Part shown: positions 18,251 through 27,062 of the stretch, in pieces
Position numbering within the stretch: position 1 is the first letter of the stretch
Layout of the letters: every line of letters starts with the position of its first letter
Source of the DNA: Eubacteriales bacterium
GTDB taxonomy: Bacteria > Bacillota > Clostridia > Lachnospirales > Lachnospiraceae
Assembly (NCBI GenBank): GCA_030536555.1
Contig: JAUNPU010000012.1
Location: 1 to 64,000, forward strand
Length of the DNA stretch: 64,000 nt
Direction of reading: 5' to 3'
Position numbers and translations under genes: made by a program
Notes under the pieces: model-generated
The model's input: the letters and a program-made list of their open reading frames with translations, nothing else
Databases searched by the model: none
Told to the model about the DNA's origin: nothing

Positions 18251-19156
18251 CTATTCCTCCCCCGATTCGTAATGTACCCAGTTGTTCTGGGTCTTGAAAA
18301 GCACCACCGTAAAGACGCCGATGATCAGCACCAGCACCCACGCAAGGGCACAGCTGTAGCCCATATCAAAGTAGGTAAATGCTCTCCGGTACAGATAAAG
18401 CACATAGGACAAGGTGCTGTCCAGAGGACCTCCGTCCGTGATGACATAGCTCTCCGTAAACACACGGAAGCCGTTGATAATCTGCAAAATCAGATTAAAG
18501 AAAATGGTCGGTGTCAGCATCGGAAGGGTAATGCTGGCAAAGGTCTTCCATGGCTTTGCTCCGTCCACCATGGCGGATTCATAAAGCGATGTGGGAATCT
18601 GCTTCAAGGCAGCCAGAAAGATCAGCATGGAAGAACCGAACTGCCAGACACCCATCAGAATGATGACACCAAGAGCCGTCTTCGGATTTCCAAGCAGGGA
18701 CATTTTCTGGGTGATGCCGAATGCTGCAAGCAGGGACATGACAACGCCCTTATTGCCGAAAATCTGCTTCCACACAATAGATACGGCAATACTGCCGCCG
18801 ATGATGGACGGCACATAGTAAAGAGTCCGGTACAGTCCCAGTCCCTTGTGGTTCTTGTTGAGGATCATCGCCACGAACAGCGCAAATGCCAGACGCAGGG
18901 GAACCAGAAACAGCACATAGGAAAAGGTCACCGTAATGGCTTTGATAAAGGTCTTATCCTGTGTAAAAATGCGAATATAATTCTCCCATCCGATCAGGGA
19001 CGGTGTATTCAGCAGATTAAAATCCGTAAAGGAATAGTAAATCGATACCAGCATGGGCAGCAGCCACATCAGGATGAAGCCGAACAGCCATGGAGCCAGC
19101 ATCAGATATCCGGCAATATTATCCTGGCGCTTATATGTTTTCATCTTGCCTTTCAC
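18251..19156 (-). CDS. CUT1 sugar ABC transporter permease (MalF type)
   Basis: 301-residue permease with six predicted membrane spans, starting near LMLAPWLFGFILMWLLPML. The EAA loop is recognisable as SLYESAMVDGAKPWKTF. The GTG at 19156 is chosen because AAAGGAG lies 8 nt upstream; the next ATG is four codons later. It pairs with the MalG-type gene directly downstream and is preceded by a hairpin that separates it from the binding-protein gene. Confidence 0.92.
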   Translation of the reverse strand: MKGKMKTYKRQDNIAGYLMLAPWLFGFILMWLLPMLVSIYYSFTDFNLLNTPSLIGWENYIRIFTQDKTFIKAITVTFSYVLFLVPLRLAFALFVAMILNKNHKGLGLYRTLYYVPSIIGGSIAVSIVWKQIFGNKGVVMSLLAAFGITQKMSLLGNPKTALGVIILMGVWQFGSSMLIFLAALKQIPTSLYESAMVDGAKPWKTFASITLPMLTPTIFFNLILQIINGFRVFTESYVITDGGPLDSTLSYVLYLYRRAFTYFDMGYSCALAWVLVLIIGVFTVVLFKTQNNWVHYESGEE

Positions 19157-19207
19157 TTCGTTCTCTCCTTTTTGCTTGATTTGCATCGTTACTTGATTTT
19201 CATAAGA

Positions 19208-19237
19208 GAAGGGGCTGTCAGTTTCCTGCGCCCCTTC
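19208..19237 (-). terminator. Intra-operon hairpin between binding protein and permeases
   Basis: Stem GAAGGGGC / GCCCCTTC with a 14-nt loop. There is no long T-run, so it probably attenuates or protects the binding-protein mRNA rather than ending transcription. A similar arrangement occurs at 30215-30246. Confidence 0.5.
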
Positions 19238-19247
19238 CCGTCCTTCT

Positions 19248-20648
19248 TTATTTGTTGTTGCGTTCCAGAATCGCATTGGCTTCCTCGCGGAAGGTCTTCG
19301 CTGCTTCCTCTGCCGTCACCTGACCGTAGAATACGCTGTTGCCGGCATTGGCAAATGCCTCGTTGACCTCGGCAATGCCGCTCGGATCCGGAGCCGGAGT
19401 CTCGCCTGCTACGGCTGCCGCCTTGTCCACATAGTCAAACATATCCTGCTGCTGCGGATTCAGCTTGCCGCTGTCTACCATATAGGAACGGATTGCGGAA
19501 GATACCGGGGTACCTCTCTCACCGCTGATGATATCGTTGGCTTCCTCAGAGTTCACAAACCAGTTGATGAACTCGGCTGCTTCCTTCTTCACCTTGGAGG
19601 TCTCTGCGATGGAGAAGAACATACCCGGCTTGATCCACAGACCCTTGCTGTCTGCCTCGCCGGTGGTCGGCGGAAGCGCCAGTTTCAGCTTGTCGTTGAT
19701 GCTGCTGACACGGGAGGTCATGTTGTTCCAGTCGATGGTGGTGGCTGCAGTTCCGGTTACGATCGGAAGTCCCTCGTAGCCCAGTGTAGCGATCTGTGCC
19801 TGCTCGTCCGGGTCCGGCGCTACATTTTCATCCATCATATCCTTCCACATCTGGTAGAAATCTGCGGTGATTGCATCATCCTCATATCCGAGACCGTTGC
19901 CTGCCTCATTGAACAGGCTGCCGCCGTGCTGTCTTACCCAGTAGTTGAAAATGTTGGTGTCGCTGATCGGACCGCCGGTTGCTGCCAGTGCACTGGGCTC
20001 GCCGTTGGCGTCTGCCACCGCCTTGTTCATGGCAATGTAATCTTCCCAGGTCCAGCCGTCTGCCGGTGCCTCCATGCCTGCCTTCTCAAGCACCTCCGTG
20101 TTGTAGCTGACAGCCAGAATGGAGCTGGACAGCGGAAGACCTGCCTGCATCTCCCCGATCTTGCCGGAATTTAAAATCTTTTCATCAATATCTGCCACCT
20201 CGATGGTGCCGTCATCCATGAACGGCTTTAAGTCCGTCACGGTGTTGTTCTTTGCAAAGGTGGAAATGTATAAGTAATCCATCTGCACGATATCCGGCAT
20301 GGAGCCTGATGCCGCCTGCGTGGACAGCTTGTCAAAATATCCGTCCCAACCGGATGGAATTGCCTCAAAGGTTACATTGGGATGCTCTGCGGAGTAGGCA
20401 TCCAGCAGTTTCTGAGTATAGTCATGTCTTCCCTGACCGCCCCACCAGGTAATCTTGATGGTAACCGGCTCGCCCTCTGTCTCCTTACCTGCTTCCGTTG
20501 CTGCCGCTGCCTCCGGCGCTTTGGTTGCCTCTGCCGCCGGTGCCTTGGTAGTCTCTGCCGCCTTCTCACTGCCGCCGCAGCCGGTCACGGACAACGCCAT
20601 CATGCCTGCCAGTGCGATGGATGTCATTTTTTTCATACTTCTCTTCAT
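19248..20648 (-). CDS. CUT1 extracellular sugar-binding lipoprotein
   Basis: 466-residue lipoprotein. The lipobox is LSVTGCGG, followed by a 35-residue Ala/Glu/Thr linker. A bacterial extracellular solute-binding (family 1) domain starts at VTIKITWWGGQGRHDYTQ. It captures oligosaccharide outside the membrane and passes it to the two permeases downstream. AGGAGG lies 8 nt before the ATG at 20648. The -10 region upstream shares a 14-bp block with that of the second binding-protein gene at 31646. Confidence 0.92.
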   Translation of the reverse strand: MKRSMKKMTSIALAGMMALSVTGCGGSEKAAETTKAPAAEATKAPEAAAATEAGKETEGEPVTIKITWWGGQGRHDYTQKLLDAYSAEHPNVTFEAIPSGWDGYFDKLSTQAASGSMPDIVQMDYLYISTFAKNNTVTDLKPFMDDGTIEVADIDEKILNSGKIGEMQAGLPLSSSILAVSYNTEVLEKAGMEAPADGWTWEDYIAMNKAVADANGEPSALAATGGPISDTNIFNYWVRQHGGSLFNEAGNGLGYEDDAITADFYQMWKDMMDENVAPDPDEQAQIATLGYEGLPIVTGTAATTIDWNNMTSRVSSINDKLKLALPPTTGEADSKGLWIKPGMFFSIAETSKVKKEAAEFINWFVNSEEANDIISGERGTPVSSAIRSYMVDSGKLNPQQQDMFDYVDKAAAVAGETPAPDPSGIAEVNEAFANAGNSVFYGQVTAEEAAKTFREEANAILERNNK

Positions 20649-20691
20649 CTCATATTCCTCCTGTTTGATTTCGCTTACTGCTCTGTGTTTC

Positions 20692-20705
20692 ATGTCTGTA
20701 TTATA
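20692..20705 (-). promoter_or_regulatory. -10 region shared with the second CUT1 operon
   Basis: On the minus strand TATAATACAGACAT, with a perfect TATAAT at 20700-20705. The -35 region is poor, which suggests dependence on an activator such as the adjacent YesN-type regulator. Confidence 0.5.
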
Positions 20706-20809
20706 GGATTTCTCACCAAAAATGAACATGGAATTAAGCGGTCTCTGACAGCAAAAAAGCGACTTTCCGAAAGCCGCCATTTTGCCAAAAACCGTTCCTG
20801 CCCGCATAA

Positions 20810-22258
20810 TCACGGTTCATCCCGGTACTCGGAAGGTGTTTTTCCTGTTATTTTCTTGAAAGTTCTGGAAAAATACTGACCATCCATAGGATATCCCAGC
20901 TCCTCCGCCAGCTCGATGATCCGCACATCCGGATTGTCCTGCAGAATCCGCTCCGCCATCCGGATCCGCTTTTCTGCCACATAGGCGGAATATTTCTGAT
21001 TCATGAAGCCGGAAAACAGTCGGCTGACATAGTCCTCGTTCATAAACAGGATTTCTCTCGCCAGCCACTGAAGACTCAGCTCCTGCTCGCCAAGATTCTG
21101 ATAGATTGCCTGAATCAGCGTCTCCATCCGCTTCTGCTCCTTGTCTGTCACGGGCCTGCGCTTCCGGCAGCGATTCACCCAGTATACCATCCGCTCCAGC
21201 CACAGCTTCTCATCCTCCAGTGCCAGAATATCCCGCTGTCCTTCCTGACTCTCCTCTCCAAACAGTAACAGCAGCAGTCCGCTTCCGTACTCCTTCTGCT
21301 GCTGCAGACTGTATCCCGCCAGCTTCAGGCGAAGCCCCAGCAGGCGAAGCTCGAACAACAGCTCCTCCTGTCCGGCCGCCTCCCGCACTGCCTTCACGTC
21401 ATCGTGGCGAATCTGTCCCTCTTCCCGGTACATGCCAAGAATCGTCCGGTACATATCCAGCACCTCTGTCACCTGCCCTGCCCCGGAGATCATGGGGTGA
21501 AAGGAGACCGGCATAAACCGCTCATATTCCTTCTGCACCTTCTCCGTCACCGGGCGAATCTCCGTAAGAAGCGCCGCATCCACCAGATACAGCACATCCC
21601 GCTCGATGGCAGTGGTCAGGGCGATGCTCCCCGTGCCCAACAGTTCTGCAAAGATGTTGGTCAGGGCGAACTGCTCCAGATAATCGATGCGCCGCTCCGC
21701 ACGCATTGCAAGAAGAAATACCGGCTTTTCTGTCCAGCCGTCCTCCTCCAATACGCGCAGATAATCTCCTTCCACCGTCTCCTTGCCGATCAGCACATTG
21801 CGGAAAAGCTGTTCTCCTGCCCGAAGCTTTAAAGAACGCATCTGTTTGGCTTTCTGACTCTGCTCATCGTGCTTCAGCCGATCCCCGCGAATTTCCGCCG
21901 TCACCTTATCAAGAATCTGAAGAAGCTTTTTCTCATCGCAGGGCTTTAAGAGGTAATGGCGCACCCCCAGCTCCATGGCCTGACTGGTATACTCATACTC
22001 CCCATAGCCGGACAGGACGATAAACCGGACCTCCGGGCAGACCTCTCTCGTCCTTCGCACCAGCTCAATGCCGTTCATCACCGGCATCTTGATGTCCGTG
22101 ATCACAATATCCGGTCTGAGTGCCTGAATCTTCTCCAGTCCTTCGATTCCGTTCCACGCTGTCCCCACCACCTGAATCTGGTAATCACTCCACGGTATCA
22201 GGGATGCCAGTCCCTCCCGCTCAAGATCCTCATCGTCTACAATCAGTAATTTATACAT
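20810..22258 (-). CDS. YesN-type response regulator, AraC family
   Basis: 482 residues. The receiver domain (about 1-120) holds LLIVDDE, the phospho-accepting Asp in DIVITDIKMP and the Lys in YLLKPCDE. A divergent middle region follows. A C-terminal AraC/XylS double helix-turn-helix is seen from about residue 385, with NEDYVSRLFSGFMNQKYSAY and FSRTFKKITGKTPSEYRDE. It is expected to activate the nearby sugar importer. The ATG at 22258 overlaps the end of the kinase gene by 8 nt and has AAAAGGAG 7 nt upstream, showing tight coupling. Confidence 0.92.
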   Translation of the reverse strand: MYKLLIVDDEDLEREGLASLIPWSDYQIQVVGTAWNGIEGLEKIQALRPDIVITDIKMPVMNGIELVRRTREVCPEVRFIVLSGYGEYEYTSQAMELGVRHYLLKPCDEKKLLQILDKVTAEIRGDRLKHDEQSQKAKQMRSLKLRAGEQLFRNVLIGKETVEGDYLRVLEEDGWTEKPVFLLAMRAERRIDYLEQFALTNIFAELLGTGSIALTTAIERDVLYLVDAALLTEIRPVTEKVQKEYERFMPVSFHPMISGAGQVTEVLDMYRTILGMYREEGQIRHDDVKAVREAAGQEELLFELRLLGLRLKLAGYSLQQQKEYGSGLLLLLFGEESQEGQRDILALEDEKLWLERMVYWVNRCRKRRPVTDKEQKRMETLIQAIYQNLGEQELSLQWLAREILFMNEDYVSRLFSGFMNQKYSAYVAEKRIRMAERILQDNPDVRIIELAEELGYPMDGQYFSRTFKKITGKTPSEYRDEP

Positions 22259-24086
22259 GATCCTGCTCCTTTTCTTCACTCATCCGCTGACGTCTGGGAA
22301 TCCAGATCCGCACAACCGTTCCCGTTCCCGTCCCACTGTCCACTGTAATCCTCGCCTGTCCGTCAAAAAACTGTTTCAGCCGCTCCGTGATATTGGTCAG
22401 ACCGATGCCATTGCCCTTGGGCTTCATGGTCAGAGTCCGGACTGCCTCCAGCTCCTCTGCCGTCATTCCCGGACCGTCATCCAAAACCTCCAGAAGCACT
22501 CCATCGTCCTCCTCCGTCACCTTTACCGCAATATGACATACGTTCAGGGAATTTTCCACCCCGTACTGGATGGAATTTTCCACCAGCGGCTGCAGGATCA
22601 TGTGAGGCAGCAGGAAGTCTCCCGCCGAATCACATGCCTCCACGGTAAATTCCGCCCGTCTCTGATACCGCACCTGCTGAATCGCCACATAGTTGCGCAC
22701 CAGCTCCAGCTCCTCCCCCACCGTAGACTCCGGGTTCTTGCGAAATGCCGCCCGCAAAAGGTCGCTGAGGCGAATCAGCATCTCCGATGCCTCCTGATTG
22801 CGCCCGGAGCGGATCATCCAGTTGATGGAATTCATGGTGTTGTAGAGAAAATGCGGATTGATCTGCGCCTGCAGCGCCCGATACTGGGTATCCTTCAGCA
22901 AAAGCTGCTTCTCATAGTTCTCATGGATCAGATTGGTGATGGTGTCCAGCATATTGCAGAACTCCTGCGTCAAAACTCCTGCCTCGTCCTCCCGCTTTTC
23001 CTTGGAAAGATATGCCTTCGCCTGCTGAAACCTGCCTTCCTCCACAATCTGAATGGAATCGGTCAGTTTCTTTAGCGGTGCAACGATCCGCCATGCCATC
23101 TGCCGGGTCACCAGCACGGTACAGAGAAACAGGCATCCAAAGCCCAGGAACAGTCCGTTGCGCACCCGGCTGTTCATGGAATAGATGTCACTGTAAGGAA
23201 ACATATTGATAAATGTCCAGCCGGTCTTTTTTGAAGTCAGCTGGCAGATAAAATACTTCTCACCGGCAAGGCGGATGATCTCATAATGCTTCTGGCTCAC
23301 CTGCAGCTGCTGTCCCTGCGCCAGACGATGATTGGTGGTCGCAGACGGCTCTGCCTCGATCAGTTCACGCACCACCGCATAATCTGCATCGGCATCCGGA
23401 CTCTGATAGATCAGATTCTCCCCGCTCAGCACATACAGGCTGGTGGAGCTGCTGCTTTCCAGCGATTCCCGGTGCTTCTCGATCATATTCCCCACATCCG
23501 CGATAAAAACCAGACTTCCCAGATAGTCCATGCTGTAGTCCAGATGCTTGCGGATATCTCTGGCTGACACCAGATAAGGAAATTCATCCGTCGGCTCCTG
23601 ATATACATAAGCGCCCTTTGCCTTATCGCTTCGCTCCAGCATGCAGGCAAAAATCTCTGTGGGCAGCTCCACATACTGGTTGCCCACCCGGTATCGGATC
23701 TGCTTTTTGTCCGTATAGATCATCTCCGCCAAAAGCTCTGAATCAAGCGCCTCCTTGGTCAGAAGATTGCGGATCTTGGAGGTCTGAAAGGAGTACCCTG
23801 AGGTACTGCGGTGTTCCAGAATATCCGAAAGCTGGCTCTGTACCGTGTAGTCCAGCGCCAGATCATAGGAAAGTCCCTCCAGCTCCGTCAGTTCATCATC
23901 CACCCGTGTGGTAAAAAAATTCAGTTCCTGCAGAGATTTCTCGTAAATCTGACTGTCATAGATATTCAGCGTCACCTGCAGCGCAGCCCCCACGATCACG
24001 CTGATGATTCCGAATATCAGCACATACAGCAATATCATCTTTCTGGCAAGGCTTAAGTTCTCCAGCTTTTTCTTCCATGTTCTCAT
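22251..24086 (-). CDS. YesM-type sensor histidine kinase
   Basis: 611-residue membrane kinase. The first span is MILLYVLIFGIISVIVGAAL, followed by an extracellular sensor region of about 270 residues and a second span LFLGFGCLFLCTVLV. A HAMP domain and a His_kinase domain come next, with the phospho-accepting His in QINPHFLYNTMNS. The ATPase domain has DDGPGM and KGNGIGLTNI. The ATG at 24086 has GGAG 6 nt upstream; an in-frame start 17 codons earlier lacks one. It pairs with the response regulator that overlaps its end. Confidence 0.9.
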   Translation of the reverse strand: MRTWKKKLENLSLARKMILLYVLIFGIISVIVGAALQVTLNIYDSQIYEKSLQELNFFTTRVDDELTELEGLSYDLALDYTVQSQLSDILEHRSTSGYSFQTSKIRNLLTKEALDSELLAEMIYTDKKQIRYRVGNQYVELPTEIFACMLERSDKAKGAYVYQEPTDEFPYLVSARDIRKHLDYSMDYLGSLVFIADVGNMIEKHRESLESSSSTSLYVLSGENLIYQSPDADADYAVVRELIEAEPSATTNHRLAQGQQLQVSQKHYEIIRLAGEKYFICQLTSKKTGWTFINMFPYSDIYSMNSRVRNGLFLGFGCLFLCTVLVTRQMAWRIVAPLKKLTDSIQIVEEGRFQQAKAYLSKEKREDEAGVLTQEFCNMLDTITNLIHENYEKQLLLKDTQYRALQAQINPHFLYNTMNSINWMIRSGRNQEASEMLIRLSDLLRAAFRKNPESTVGEELELVRNYVAIQQVRYQRRAEFTVEACDSAGDFLLPHMILQPLVENSIQYGVENSLNVCHIAVKVTEEDDGVLLEVLDDGPGMTAEELEAVRTLTMKPKGNGIGLTNITERLKQFFDGQARITVDSGTGTGTVVRIWIPRRQRMSEEKEQDHV

Positions 24087-24234
24087 ACCGTTCTCCGCAT
24101 TCTCTCCCGTATCATCTTTACAGCCCGTCTCCATCACATATCACAGGGGTTTTCTCTATTTTACCATATCCTGTGATTTCACGACCATAAAAAAACCGGG
24201 ATTTCCTTGAAAAAAACCGAATTTGATTTCCCCA

Positions 24235-24263
24235 TTGACAAGGTCAGGATTTGAAGCTAAACT
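24235..24263 (+). promoter_or_regulatory. Candidate promoter of the small export-like gene
   Basis: Perfect TTGACA (24235-24240), a 17-bp spacer and TAAACT (24258-24263). A leader hairpin CTGCCTG / CAGGCAG (24282-24304) follows just before the ribosome binding site. Confidence 0.6.
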
Positions 24264-24319
24264 AAAACGGACTATAAAAAACTGCCTGACAATCCGGCAG
24301 GCAGTAGGAAAGGAACAGT

Positions 24320-24805
24320 ATGGATTCAATTGCAATTTGGTTTGGAGAAACGCTTGGACAGTACATTCCGGCGGAGCTTGTGACATTTCTCGTGTCCCTG
24401 ATGCCGATTCTGGAATGCAGAGGAGGTATCATCGTAGGTCGCCTGCTGGGGCTTCCCCTGGTTTCCACCATTGTGCTCTCCGTCATCGGAAACATTCTGC
24501 CGATCCCGTTTATCCTGTTGTTTATCAAAAAGATATTCGGATGGCTGAAGCCCACGAAGTATCTGGGACCGATCATCACCAGACTGGAAAACCGGGCTAT
24601 GAAGAAAAGCGGCGCATTGGAGAAGGGTGAATTTCTGGGATTGACGTTGTTTGTCGGAATCCCGCTCCCCGGTACCGGAGCATGGACCGGGTCACTGGTG
24701 GCAGCGCTCCTGGGCATTGATATCAAAAAATCATCTGCCGCCATTCTCCTTGGCATTGCCATGGCGACGGTCATCGTCAGCCTGCTGATGTACGGAATTT
24801 TATAA
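24320..24805 (+). CDS. COG2426-type small membrane protein, putative multidrug exporter family
   Basis: 161 residues matching the Sm_multidrug_ex family (PF06695). It has about four hydrophobic segments and the conserved stretches LMPILECRGGIIVGR and FVGIPLPGTGAWTG. The re-entrant, proline-rich segments resemble DedA-like transporters. The family name is historical and its transport substrate is not established. It is a lone plus-strand gene between the sensor kinase and the lyase gene, with a sigma-A-like promoter. Confidence 0.85.
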   Translation: MDSIAIWFGETLGQYIPAELVTFLVSLMPILECRGGIIVGRLLGLPLVSTIVLSVIGNILPIPFILLFIKKIFGWLKPTKYLGPIITRLENRAMKKSGALEKGEFLGLTLFVGIPLPGTGAWTGSLVAALLGIDIKKSSAAILLGIAMATVIVSLLMYGIL

Positions 24806-24827
24806 AATCAGAATCAGAGTAAACAAT

Positions 24828-24865
24828 AAGGCAGCCGGTCATCCATCTGGATTTCCGGCTGCCTT
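24828..24865. terminator. Shared terminator of converging genes
   Basis: Perfect 11-bp stem AAGGCAGCCGG / CCGGCTGCCTT with a 16-nt loop, between the small membrane-protein gene and the convergent lyase gene. The minus-strand side continues as TTATTGTTT. Confidence 0.75.
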
Positions 24866-24883
24866 AACGCTGTCAGAATGGTA

Positions 24884-27001
24884 CTAATACTGCAGCACCG
24901 TTCCCACCTTGTCTTCTTCATTCTTATGGAACACGATCACATTGCCAAAGCCCATGCAGCCGTCTGCCTCCTCCAAATCCGTCGGGGAATTGACCTCCTG
25001 ATGGCAGATGATGACCACATATTCCTGATCCTGATACCTGATTTTCAGCGCCTCCGCCATCTCAGGCGGGTACTGGATCTGTTTCAGCGCAGAGTTGACC
25101 GGAATCTTCTGAATCTCGCAGGGAATGGAAACCCCGGCTTTCCCGCTCTGAATGACCGTGATCAGGGATGTAAAGCCCCCGTGGCTTCTGCTGACGCAGA
25201 TGCGGCTGCGCTGCTCATACCGGTTATAGTCTCTGGCGATTTTGCTCTCCTGCAGCTCCACATTGCAGTCCGGCGACAGGAAATAAAAAGCAGCCTCTGA
25301 CCTTTCTCCTGTAAACACGGCTTTGGGCGCATTCCCGTTTTCTTCACTGGAAACCGTCACCTTTCCCCGCTCGCTGAAGTTCCAGTACTGCTGGTAGCTG
25401 TGGGTTTCGCGGGTGTACATCTCGTCTGCGATAATATAGAGATCCGGCTTGATGTGAATCACCTTCCGGTTCACGAACACGCCATCGCTGCTGCCGGCTT
25501 CTCCGCCATCTCCAGTTCCAGCGCCATTGCCGCCGGCGTCGGCCCCATCGCAGGCACTGCCCTCGCCCATCAGATACCCCAGATGTCCGCCCTGCACGAA
25601 TTCATACCGGTCGGTGAACTTATGCTGTCCTTTCACCGGCTGGCACAGCTTGGAGCACTCCCAGGAATCCTGATTGACGGTGAAGAACTTCCCGTCCACC
25701 GTCACCGTATTGTGGGCGGGCGGGTCCTTGAACTCAAATCTTCCTCCATCCACCACGTAGGTATAACGCCCGGAATCCGTCAGCACATCCTCGCCGCCGA
25801 TCACCAGATCCACATGGAGCTTGTCGGAGTGCCCGTGTCCTGCCCCCATGGTTCCGCAGTGGAAATGCAGCAGGTTCGCATCCTTCTCCCAGCTGCTCCT
25901 CATGTAATAATTGCCGCTGTCCGTCAGCGCCGCAGAGGTGAAGTCCGGTTCCTGTGCTTCCATGGTCTCATAGATTTTCGCGCTGGCGATACCAAGATCC
26001 CACACGCTCTCGAAGTCCAGAATGGGATAGCCGCCTGTTTTCAGCACCGGGTCACGGTAGAGGCAGGCTGCCACGCTGGTGTAATCCCGGATATCCATGT
26101 CGTCGCTGTCGCCCATCAGAAACTGCTTCCCGTCGGGCTTCATCCATGCCAGATTGCCGTATGCCATCCGGCGGACCGCATCGCGGATGGAATCCGGCAC
26201 AGGGATGTCATTTCTGTCAGCCAGGGTCAGCACATCCTCATAGCAGTGCAGCACCTCGTTGTGATACAGAGGCGACTGCTCCCACTGGATGCCATCCCCC
26301 TGAATCTGCATCCGGGCTTCCACCTCCAGATGCTCCAGTGCAACCTGGGTATAGCGGTTCCGAAGTTCCTCATCCGGCATGACGATGCCGATCTCGAACA
26401 GCCCGTGATTCTCAATCACGCCCCAGTTGCTCATATATCGGTAGGGGGAGTGCATCTGGATGATGTATTCCCCGTGCTGCACCAGACACTGATAGAACGC
26501 ATCCACCACCTGATCGGTCACCTGCGGACTGTCCTTAAAATACCGCATTGCCTTCACCCAGTTCTCGCCACGGATTCCCACCTCCAGAATCCGCCATGTG
26601 GTTTTCTCCGTCTCCGGCGTCTTCTTCACGTTGTCGATCCAGCTCATCAAAAGCCGTACAAAATGCTTCGCATAGGTCTCATCCCCGGTCAGCCAGTACG
26701 CCTGTCCCAGACAAATGAAGAAGCGATGGCGATTAAACTGGAAGGTAAACTCCGGATCATTGCCCGGCACATACTCCCAGTCCACCTCTCCGTCCGGGTC
26801 GAACATCACCGGCTCCCAGGTCCGCTCCATATCGTGACTTAAATCAAACAGAAAATAGTTCCGGCTTACCTCGTCCGCCACCCGGATGATATGGGCGCAC
26901 TCCTCCGGAAAATGCTCCCGACAGTAGGCTGCGATAGCAGCCGGGTTATCCATAAAAAAGTGTTCATTGCTTCTGGAGAAAAACTCCTGCTTTGTCATCA
27001 T
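24884..27001 (-). CDS. Heparinase II/III-family polysaccharide lyase
   Basis: 705-residue protein without a signal peptide. The N-terminal alpha-toroid ends near residue 340. The C-terminal beta-sandwich holds the family block HFHCGTMGAGHGHSDKLHVD followed by VLTDSGRYTYV and PPAHNTVTVDG. Such enzymes cleave uronic-acid bonds by beta-elimination, producing the unsaturated ends that GH88 removes. The ATG at 27001 has GGAGAGGA 9-10 nt upstream. Residues about 482-505 form a Gly/Ala/Asp-rich insertion inside the sandwich domain that is not expected in the family. Last gene of the binding protein-permease-GH88 operon. Confidence 0.85.
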   Translation of the reverse strand: MMTKQEFFSRSNEHFFMDNPAAIAAYCREHFPEECAHIIRVADEVSRNYFLFDLSHDMERTWEPVMFDPDGEVDWEYVPGNDPEFTFQFNRHRFFICLGQAYWLTGDETYAKHFVRLLMSWIDNVKKTPETEKTTWRILEVGIRGENWVKAMRYFKDSPQVTDQVVDAFYQCLVQHGEYIIQMHSPYRYMSNWGVIENHGLFEIGIVMPDEELRNRYTQVALEHLEVEARMQIQGDGIQWEQSPLYHNEVLHCYEDVLTLADRNDIPVPDSIRDAVRRMAYGNLAWMKPDGKQFLMGDSDDMDIRDYTSVAACLYRDPVLKTGGYPILDFESVWDLGIASAKIYETMEAQEPDFTSAALTDSGNYYMRSSWEKDANLLHFHCGTMGAGHGHSDKLHVDLVIGGEDVLTDSGRYTYVVDGGRFEFKDPPAHNTVTVDGKFFTVNQDSWECSKLCQPVKGQHKFTDRYEFVQGGHLGYLMGEGSACDGADAGGNGAGTGDGGEAGSSDGVFVNRKVIHIKPDLYIIADEMYTRETHSYQQYWNFSERGKVTVSSEENGNAPKAVFTGERSEAAFYFLSPDCNVELQESKIARDYNRYEQRSRICVSRSHGGFTSLITVIQSGKAGVSIPCEIQKIPVNSALKQIQYPPEMAEALKIRYQDQEYVVIICHQEVNSPTDLEEADGCMGFGNVIVFHKNEEDKVGTVLQY

Positions 27002-27062
27002 ATTCTGTGTTTCCTCTCCTTCCACGGATTTTCCGCAAGGGCTCTGCCTTTGCAGCCAACTG

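Noticed and set aside
25400..26842. 480-codon plus-strand open frame
   Set aside because: It lies wholly antisense to the heparinase-like lyase, has no ribosome binding site and encodes a His/Leu-rich sequence typical of the reverse strand of a GC-rich gene.
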